Source: Methanobacteriota archaeon
Lineage (GTDB): Archaea > Hydrothermarchaeota > Hydrothermarchaeia > Hydrothermarchaeales > BMS3B
NCBI GenBank assembly: GCA_003229935.1
Contig: QIGD01000104.1
Span: forward strand, 1-5,018
DNA: 5,018 nucleotides
Direction: 5' to 3'
The notes beneath the pieces were generated by a model that worked only from the letters and a program-made list of their open reading frames with translations, ran no database searches and was not told the origin of the DNA. Made by a program: the position numbers and the translations under genes. The number at the start of each line of letters is the position of its first letter. Positions within the stretch are counted from its first letter, which is position 1. This document shows, piece after piece, positions 1-3,883 of the stretch.

Positions 1-1
1 A

Positions 2-103
2 GGTCAATCTGTTACAGACAGAGATGTAACAGAAGGGAACACTGATATCCCTAAAGAGGCAACTCCAAGAACGATGGAGACCTCAGAACCCAACGAACTT
101 TAG
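2..103 (+). CDS. 3' end of an unidentified protein (partial)
   Basis: This is the only + frame open from the window edge; it ends at TAG 101-103, while the other two + frames stop within the first 45 bases. The 33 visible residues are hydrophilic and rich in Thr, Glu, Asp and Pro, ending ...TSEPNEL. They look like a flexible C-terminal tail with no recognisable domain. The stop lies 18 nt before the flavoprotein start, so the two could be co-transcribed. No function can be assigned from so short a tail. The frame could also be open by chance, since about 100 nt without a stop is weak evidence. Confidence 0.45.
   Translation, partial: GQSVTDRDVTEGNTDIPKEATPRTMETSEPNEL
8..33. repeat. Perfect 8-bp inverted repeat (TCTGTTAC-N10-GTAACAGA)
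   Basis: TCTGTTAC at 8-15 is matched by its exact reverse complement GTAACAGA at 26-33, with a 10-nt spacer. It lies about 90 nt before the flavoprotein start, inside the putative upstream coding tail. It could be a regulator-binding dyad or an RNA hairpin. No T-run follows, so it is not a classical terminator. Chance occurrence is possible. Confidence 0.4.
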
Positions 104-121
104 TCGTGGGAGTATGTCAGT

Positions 122-1033
122 ATGCTGGATATAATAATAATAGGTTCAGGTCCTGCTGGTCTTGCAGCAAGTATGTATTTAGGCAGGTTGAAAATGAAAA
201 CGATGGTAATAGGGGATAGCGTGGGAGGAACAATTACAACAACCACGGATATTGAGAACTACCCTGGGTTCAAAAAAATCTCTGGAGAGGAACTTTCAAT
301 GCTTCTGAAGGAGCATGCTCTGGAGTATGGTGCTGAAATTCGTGAAGATATAGTTAAAAATGTTGAAAGGAAGAATAAACACTTTTATTTAGAGACCGAA
401 GAAGGCGAAAGTTTTACATCAAGGGCTATAATCTTTGCTACAGGCACAAGGAGAAGAAAGCTTCCTTCAAAGGGGGCAGATACATTTGAAAACCGTGGTG
501 TTTATTACTGTGCCCTATGTGATGGTCCAATCTTCAGGGATAAAGTAGTGGCTGTTGTTGGCGGAAGCGACAGCGCTGCAAAAGAGGCTCTCCTTCTTCA
601 GGAGTATGCTTCAAAAGTTTATCTCATATATAGAGGAGAGAAAATTCATCCTGAGCCACCGAACCTGAGAAGGATTGAAGAGAGTGATAAAATCGAGGTA
701 ATAAACAGGACAAATATTCTTGAAGCTAAAGGAGATAGGAAGTTAAGGAGTGTTGTTCTGGACAGGGAATATAAGGGTTCAAGAGAGTTAATAATAAATG
801 CTGTGTTTGTTGCCATAGGTGGCGAACCGCAGAGTGAGCTGGCAAGAAACCTTGGAGTTAAAACAAACAGTAAAGGCGAGATTACTGTTGACAGACAGGC
901 GAAAACAAATATAGAAGGTGTTTTTGCTGCTGGTGATGTCTGCGATACGAAATTTAAGCAGGCTATTGTTGGCGTAGCGGATGGAGTAATAGCAGCCTAC
1001 TCTGCCTACGGATATAACAAGTATATTAGTTGA
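122..1033 (+). CDS. Thioredoxin reductase-like FAD/NAD(P) disulfide oxidoreductase (TrxB-like)
   Basis: This 303-residue protein has the usual low-Mr thioredoxin reductase length and layout. In order, it shows an N-terminal FAD-binding GSGPAG (residues 8-13), the conserved ENYPGF stretch (near 46-51), ATGT before the NAD(P) domain, the redox-active pair C130-A-L-C133-D134, a pyridine-nucleotide motif GGSDSA (147-152) and the C-terminal FAD motif AAGDV (269-273). The family transfers electrons from NAD(P)H through FAD and the CxxC to thioredoxin or similar partners in the cytoplasm. The HRRxxxR element that binds the 2'-phosphate of NADPH is replaced by Y170-R-G-E-K-I-H176, so NADPH preference is doubtful. 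A third cysteine, C274, follows the FAD motif. The ATG at 122 is chosen because GGGAG at 108-112 lies 9 nt upstream and the N-terminus begins directly with the Rossmann strand. Its neighbours suggest a role in reducing sulfur carriers, but this is inference. Confidence 0.9.
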   Translation: MLDIIIIGSGPAGLAASMYLGRLKMKTMVIGDSVGGTITTTTDIENYPGFKKISGEELSMLLKEHALEYGAEIREDIVKNVERKNKHFYLETEEGESFTSRAIIFATGTRRRKLPSKGADTFENRGVYYCALCDGPIFRDKVVAVVGGSDSAAKEALLLQEYASKVYLIYRGEKIHPEPPNLRRIEESDKIEVINRTNILEAKGDRKLRSVVLDREYKGSRELIINAVFVAIGGEPQSELARNLGVKTNSKGEITVDRQAKTNIEGVFAAGDVCDTKFKQAIVGVADGVIAAYSAYGYNKYIS

Positions 1034-1046
1034 GAGTCAGACTATT

Positions 1047-1064
1047 TTTCGGAATTTATGAAAA
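1047..1064. promoter_or_regulatory. Candidate LysR-type operator, copy 1 (TTTCGG-N6-TGAAAA)
   Basis: The site is an imperfect dyad with arms TTTC (1047-1050) and GAAA (1060-1063) separated by 9 bp. It can be extended by one pair to TTTTC/GAAAA (1046-1064). T1049 and A1061 give the T-N11-A arrangement typical of LysR-family boxes. It sits 25 nt upstream of the LysR start and overlaps the predicted TATA region, a position that would suit autorepression. The same 18-bp pattern recurs at 3778-3795 before the rhodanese gene. Binding is inferred only from this sharing and symmetry. Confidence 0.45.
1050..1060 (+). promoter_or_regulatory. Possible archaeal BRE/TATA promoter of the LysR operon
   Basis: CGGAA (1050-1054) followed by TTTATG (1055-1060) resembles a degenerate archaeal BRE plus TATA box. 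A transcript starting about 25 nt downstream of the TATA centre would begin near 1083-1085. That leaves only a few nucleotides before the ATG at 1089, a nearly leaderless mRNA, and fits the absence of any Shine-Dalgarno sequence before that start. The match is weak. Confidence 0.3.
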
Positions 1065-1088
1065 CGTTACAGTGAAATTAGAAATAAG

Positions 1089-2000
1089 ATGAGAATAAGA
1101 TATATGGAGACTTTCGAGGAGGCAGTTGAAGAGGGAAGTCTGCTAGCTGCAGCTAAGAACATGGGTATGTCAGTAAGCACAATAAGTCTTCATATAAACA
1201 GTGTTGAAAAATTCTTCAATGCCAAGCTTCTTGACAGAACTGTGAAGGGTGTTAAACTCACAAGAGAAGGCGAAATTGCTTACAATAGCATTGTGGCAAT
1301 ATTTGAACACCTTAAAAGAACAAAAAGGGCAATAAAGAACCTCAGCACACGTACAGTGAAGGTGTGCATTGGGTGTGTTGGTGTTCCAATAATAGCTGAT
1401 ATTCAGATGGGATACAGAAATATCATGCCGGATATTGATATAAAGGTTAAGCTTTCAGGTGAATATACCTGTCTGGACCTTCTCAAACAGGGAGAAGCAA
1501 ATATTGTCCTTGCAACCTTTCCAACACCTTTAAATCTCGATGACAGTTTCACAATAGAAGAAATCGGACATGATGAGTTTGTACTTATTGTGCCTCCTTC
1601 TCATGAAATCGCAAAGAGAAAGGTTGTGACTATTAAGGATGTGCTTTCATATCCCATGGTAACAATAAATAAGGGTTATGGAAGCTCTTATTCTATGGAT
1701 GAAATTCTAAATTCACCGAGGGGTAATCACGTTATTGAATGCTCTGCCAATGACATATTCTCACAGATATATGGCGTTTCTTCTGGATTGGGAACTGCAA
1801 TAACTTCATATGTACTTTCTAAAAAATATGAGGAAGGTAATTTAGTAAAAATTGTTAAAATTATTGATTTTCAGGATAAACGTCCGATTTATGCCATAAC
1901 TAAGAAAAAAGACCTTGAAAATAACGTAATAAAGGATTTTTATGACTATCTCACTGGAAGAGGTAGAGAACTTCTTGAAAGATACAGGAGGAAAAATTGA
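1089..2000 (+). CDS. LysR-family transcriptional regulator
   Basis: This 303-residue protein has the normal LysR-family length. Residues about 5-62 form the winged helix-turn-helix: F9..A12..E15-G16-S17 leads into A20-A-A-K-N-M-G-M-S-V-S-T-I-S-L-H-I (20-36), then E40 and L47-L-D-R-T (47-51), matching the usual 'S..AA..L..sQpavS..I..LE...g..LF.R' pattern. A linker helix follows, and residues about 90-295 form the periplasmic-binding-protein-like effector domain. That domain has four cysteines, C93, C96, C128 and C218, of which the first two make a CxxC at its first strand. The family acts as tetramers on DNA, usually co-inducer responsive and often autoregulated. No SD precedes the ATG at 1089, which may be nearly leaderless. 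The V4R gene starts 2 nt after its last base. A sulfur or redox signal is inferred from the neighbours only. Confidence 0.9.
   Translation: MRIRYMETFEEAVEEGSLLAAAKNMGMSVSTISLHINSVEKFFNAKLLDRTVKGVKLTREGEIAYNSIVAIFEHLKRTKRAIKNLSTRTVKVCIGCVGVPIIADIQMGYRNIMPDIDIKVKLSGEYTCLDLLKQGEANIVLATFPTPLNLDDSFTIEEIGHDEFVLIVPPSHEIAKRKVVTIKDVLSYPMVTINKGYGSSYSMDEILNSPRGNHVIECSANDIFSQIYGVSSGLGTAITSYVLSKKYEEGNLVKIVKIIDFQDKRPIYAITKKKDLENNVIKDFYDYLTGRGRELLERYRRKN
1986..1991 (+). promoter_or_regulatory. Shine-Dalgarno fixing the V4R gene start
   Basis: AGGAGG lies 10 nt before the ATG at 2002. An in-frame ATG at 1942 would add 20 residues, but it lies inside the LysR gene and has no such site, so 2002 is the preferred start. 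Confidence 0.8.
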
Positions 2001-2001
2001 T

Positions 2002-2523
2002 ATGAATAAAAAACCTATACCCTATCTATACCTTGATGATGAAACAGGGCAGCCCATGCTAATGAATGAAAAGTGCACAATATTTTTCAGTGAGACAATA
2101 AGTATTTTAAGGGAATCACTACACAGGGTGATAGGTGAAGGGTCTGAACTTGTTTTAAGAGTTGTAGGTAGGGATATGGGTAAAAAATATGCACAGCTCG
2201 TTATGAAGCAGTTTCCTGAACTTGAAGATGTCAGTAAAATCACACAGATTCATGAACTCTGTTCGATAATTTTAAGGAATACCGGTTTTGGCAAAATAAA
2301 AATACTTGAATTAGATTTAAAAAAACCGTTTTTTAAGGCTGTAATAAAAGATGCTCCCTCATGTTTAAATTTTTCTTCTCAACCTACCACATATAATCTT
2401 GAAGCCGGAATGCTATCCGGAATACTGGGTAGAATTCTTGGTGTTGAGATGGCAGTTGCTGAATGTGAATATAATAAAGAGGAAGACAATTATGAGGTTA
2501 CGTTGAGGAGAGTAGCAGAATGA
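2002..2523 (+). CDS. V4R-domain (4-vinyl reductase-like) protein, probable small-molecule sensor
   Basis: This is a predicted soluble protein of 173 residues. The C-terminal half resembles a V4R domain. The segment around 134-158, E-A-G-M-L-S-G-I-L-G-R-I-L-G-V-E (134-149) followed by A153-E-C-E (C155), matches the family's 'G.l.Gll..llg..v.v.E..C' signature, and an alternating beta-type tail follows. V4R domains are thought to bind small hydrocarbon-like ligands or cofactors and occur in sensory proteins, many of them archaeal. The N-terminal part (1-80) is not recognised. Cysteines at 25, 87, 121 and 155 could bind metal, heme or sulfur, which is speculative. The gene sits 1 nt after the LysR gene and overlaps the TusA-like gene by ATGA (2520-2523), so it is translated with both. 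A role as co-sensor with LysR or as a sulfur-relay component is inference. Confidence 0.65.
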   Translation: MNKKPIPYLYLDDETGQPMLMNEKCTIFFSETISILRESLHRVIGEGSELVLRVVGRDMGKKYAQLVMKQFPELEDVSKITQIHELCSIILRNTGFGKIKILELDLKKPFFKAVIKDAPSCLNFSSQPTTYNLEAGMLSGILGRILGVEMAVAECEYNKEEDNYEVTLRRVAE

Positions 2524-2735
2524 ATGTAATTGATGTTAGAGGAGATATATGCCCTGTACCTCTTTTGAAATGTGTAAGAGAGATAAAAAAAATGAAAAAA
2601 GGTGAAATGCTGACGGTGATATCTGATCATCCACCTGCAAAGAGGTCTATTCCTATTGAAATGACAGAACAGGGTCATAAATTTAAAATATATGAGAATG
2701 GCCCAGAATTTAAAATCGAGATTGTGGTGAACTAA
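2520..2735 (+). CDS. TusA/SirA-family sulfur carrier protein
   Basis: This 71-residue protein is a complete TusA-like domain of normal length. It opens with the family pattern 'D.RG..CP.P.l', here D5-V-R-G-D-I-C11-P-V-P, with C11 as the predicted persulfide-carrying cysteine. It continues through K-K-G-E-M-L-T-V and a Pro-rich loop to the usual last strand. The family passes sulfur as a cysteine persulfide between partners in the cytoplasm. Small TusA homologues are often encoded next to YeeE/YedE transporters, as in the TsuA-TsuB thiosulfate uptake pair. The start overlaps the V4R stop (ATGA), has GAGGAG at 2505-2510 nine nt upstream, and the stop overlaps the permease start (TAATG, 2733-2737). 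It most likely accepts sulfur entering through the adjacent permease halves. The family call is firm; the partner assignment is inferred. Confidence 0.9.
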   Translation: MNVIDVRGDICPVPLLKCVREIKKMKKGEMLTVISDHPPAKRSIPIEMTEQGHKFKIYENGPEFKIEIVVN

Positions 2736-3205
2736 TGCGCAATATATCCCATCTGAAGGGTGGGGTTATTATAGCACTTCTAAATATACTTATTTTTATT
2801 ACTCTTGGTAAACCGTGGAGTATAACCTCTGGAGAAAGCCATTTTGTTGCTTATATTGAAAATTTCATATCGAGTACTCATGTTTCTTCAAATCTCTACT
2901 TTCAGGAGTATATTCCCAAGACTACATGGAGGGTGATTCTCGATTTTGGTATAGTTGCAGGTGCTTTTCTTGGCGCCATTGCTGGAAAGGATTTTAAGAT
3001 AAGAATCCCACAGAACAAGTGGAGGTTCCTTCAGGTTTTAATCGGAGGTCTTTTCATGGGCTTCGGTGCCCGTCTGGCTTATGGATGTAATATTGGTCAT
3101 ATTATGTCTGGGGTACCTCAACTTGCAATATCCAGTTTTATTGCTTTAATAGCAATAGCTGGGGGGGCATATGTGGGGTCAAAAATAATTGTGAGGTTGA
3201 TATAA
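2735..3205 (+). CDS. YeeE/YedE sulfur/thiosulfate permease, half resembling the C-terminal part of TsuA-type proteins
   Basis: This 156-residue membrane protein has likely membrane segments near residues 9-25, 66-84, 98-116 and 130-152. An extracytoplasmic-looking stretch of about 40 residues lies between the first two. The diagnostic block is G104-G-L-F-M-G-F-G-A-R-L-A-Y-G-C118-N-I-G-H, preceded by G76-A-F-L and a basic loop K85-D-F-K-I-R-I-P. This is the signature of the second half of fused YeeE/YedE proteins, whose conserved cysteine handles the sulfur substrate. GGTGA at 2726-2730, four nt before the ATG, supports the start. The stop TAA at 3203-3205 shares its last base with the putative start of the next half. 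The protein probably works only together with that half. Confidence 0.85.
   Translation: MRNISHLKGGVIIALLNILIFITLGKPWSITSGESHFVAYIENFISSTHVSSNLYFQEYIPKTTWRVILDFGIVAGAFLGAIAGKDFKIRIPQNKWRFLQVLIGGLFMGFGARLAYGCNIGHIMSGVPQLAISSFIALIAIAGGAYVGSKIIVRLI
3193..3196 (+). promoter_or_regulatory. Shine-Dalgarno supporting an ATA start at 3205
   Basis: GAGG, within GAGGTTGAT, lies 8 nt before the ATA at 3205-3207. The GTG at 3235, the first conventional start codon in the frame, has no comparable site at proper distance. Confidence 0.5.
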
Positions 3206-3735
3206 TAGAAAAGGTTCTGGCATTAATATTTGGAGTGCTTCTGGGAGTTGTGATTGAAAGAAGCCAATTCTGTATGGCTTCTGCCTTCAGAGACTTTTTT
3301 CTCTTCAGGCATACATCTATGCTTAAAGCAATAATTGTAGCTCTGGGTGTTACTTCAACTGGCTTTCTGATTTTCTCGAATATAGGTCTTATTGTAGACT
3401 ATCCTTATATAGTAAGTGTTGGACTTAATACTGCTATTGGCGGAATACTTTTTGGTATTGGCATGGTGCTTGCAGGTGGATGTGCATCTGGAACACTATA
3501 TAGAGTAGGTGAAGGTTATACAACCTCTATGGTTGCTCTTGTAGGAATGTTGGTTGGAATAGCTGGCTTTGCTGAAGTTTTTTCTCTATTGAAATCCATT
3601 CTTATAGACCCAACAAGCATGGGTGTGTTAACTCTACAGGGGGTTATTGGTGTATCTGAAATCACGGCTTATTTCCTTTTTGTGGGTGCTTTAGCAATTA
3701 CTTACTTTATTCTTGCCAGAAGATATTCAAAGTAA
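3205..3735 (+). CDS. YeeE/YedE sulfur/thiosulfate permease, half resembling the N-terminal part of TsuA-type proteins; apparent ATA start
   Basis: From 3205 this is a 176-residue membrane protein, with about five hydrophobic segments. It carries E18-R-S-Q-F-C23-M-A-S-A-F-R-D30 and L-A-G-G-C93-A-S-G-T-L-Y-R-V-G-E-G, the two cysteine blocks found in the first half of fused YeeE/YedE proteins. Together with C118 of the preceding gene, these give the three cysteines expected of a TsuA-type thiosulfate channel. No ATG, GTG or TTG occurs in frame between the upstream stop and GTG 3235. Starting at 3235 would remove 10 hydrophobic residues of the first membrane helix and leave only 12 residues before the first cysteine. 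ATA 3205 gives a full helix, has an SD 8 nt upstream, and forms TAATA with the previous stop, mirroring TAATG at 2733-2737. The product call is firm. The start is inferred; a sequencing error in an original ATG, or frameshifting, is possible. Confidence 0.8.
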   Translation: MEKVLALIFGVLLGVVIERSQFCMASAFRDFFLFRHTSMLKAIIVALGVTSTGFLIFSNIGLIVDYPYIVSVGLNTAIGGILFGIGMVLAGGCASGTLYRVGEGYTTSMVALVGMLVGIAGFAEVFSLLKSILIDPTSMGVLTLQGVIGVSEITAYFLFVGALAITYFILARRYSK

Positions 3736-3754
3736 TTTAGTTTTCTTTTTATTT
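3736..3754 (+). terminator. T-rich probable transcription terminator after the operon
   Basis: Directly after the TAA at 3733-3735 comes a T-rich stretch with TTTT and TTTTT runs (3741-3750) and no stem before it. Oligo-T without a hairpin is the archaeal type of intrinsic terminator. It separates the five-gene operon from the rhodanese gene. In a bacterium it would be a poor terminator. Confidence 0.5.
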
Positions 3755-3777
3755 ATCAGAAATGTATTAAACAACAC

Positions 3778-3795
3778 TTTCGGTAAAACTGAAAA
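3778..3795. promoter_or_regulatory. Candidate LysR-type operator, copy 2 (TTTCGG-N6-TGAAAA)
   Basis: This is the same 18-bp pattern as at 1047-1064, with arms TTTC (3778-3781) and GAAA (3791-3794) and T3780-N11-A3792. Here the dyad is a little better: TTTCGGT pairs with ACTGAAA apart from one G-T pair. It lies just upstream of the predicted BRE/TATA of the rhodanese gene rather than over it, a placement that suits activation. A second CTTTCG begins at 3798, exactly 21 bp after the one at 3777. Confidence 0.45.
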
Positions 3796-3801
3796 TGCTT
3801 T

Positions 3802-3813
3802 CGAAAAATATAA
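3802..3813 (+). promoter_or_regulatory. Archaeal-type BRE/TATA promoter of the rhodanese gene
   Basis: CGAAA (3802-3806) resembles a BRE and runs into AAATATAA (3806-3813), a good TATA box. Transcription would start near 3835, giving a leader of about 50 nt that contains the SD at 3870-3875. The 8-bp palindrome TTTCGAAA (3799-3806) covers the BRE. If the organism is bacterial, the extended -10 TGATATACT (3842-3850) would be the alternative promoter. Confidence 0.5.
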
Positions 3814-3869
3814 GTAGTCGTTCTATTATTGAGTATTTGACTGATATACTGACATAAAAATCCAAATAT

Positions 3870-3875
3870 AGGAGG
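3870..3875 (+). promoter_or_regulatory. Shine-Dalgarno fixing a TTG start for the rhodanese gene
   Basis: AGGAGG lies 8 nt before TTG 3884-3886. The next in-frame ATG (3899) is 23 nt away, too far, so TTG is preferred. It also adds an arginine to the positively charged front of the signal peptide. Confidence 0.8.
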
Positions 3876-3883
3876 CGAAAAAT

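Noticed and set aside
131..142. ATA run resembling a trinucleotide microsatellite
   Set aside because: It encodes the Ile-rich first strand of the FAD-binding fold, and ATA is a common codon throughout the window.
1942..2001. Earlier in-frame ATG that would lengthen the V4R protein by 20 residues
   Set aside because: It lies inside the LysR gene, has no Shine-Dalgarno, and the strong AGGAGG at 1986-1991 points to ATG 2002.
2022..2243. Open frame of 73 residues on the - strand
   Set aside because: It lies entirely within the V4R gene, has no domain or start signal, and looks like a shadow frame.
2490..2678. Open frame of 62 residues on the - strand
   Set aside because: It is antisense to the well-supported TusA-like gene, and its composition is unlike that of a protein.
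3778..3794. Stem-loop as a rho-independent terminator for the operon
   Set aside because: No T-run follows it on the + strand. The T-rich tract lies before it, directly after the stop codon.
3842..3850. Extended -10 promoter TGATATACT before the rhodanese gene
   Set aside because: No convincing -35 lies 16-18 bp upstream, and the BRE/TATA at 3802-3813 is a better match with the other archaeal traits. It is kept as the alternative if the host is bacterial.
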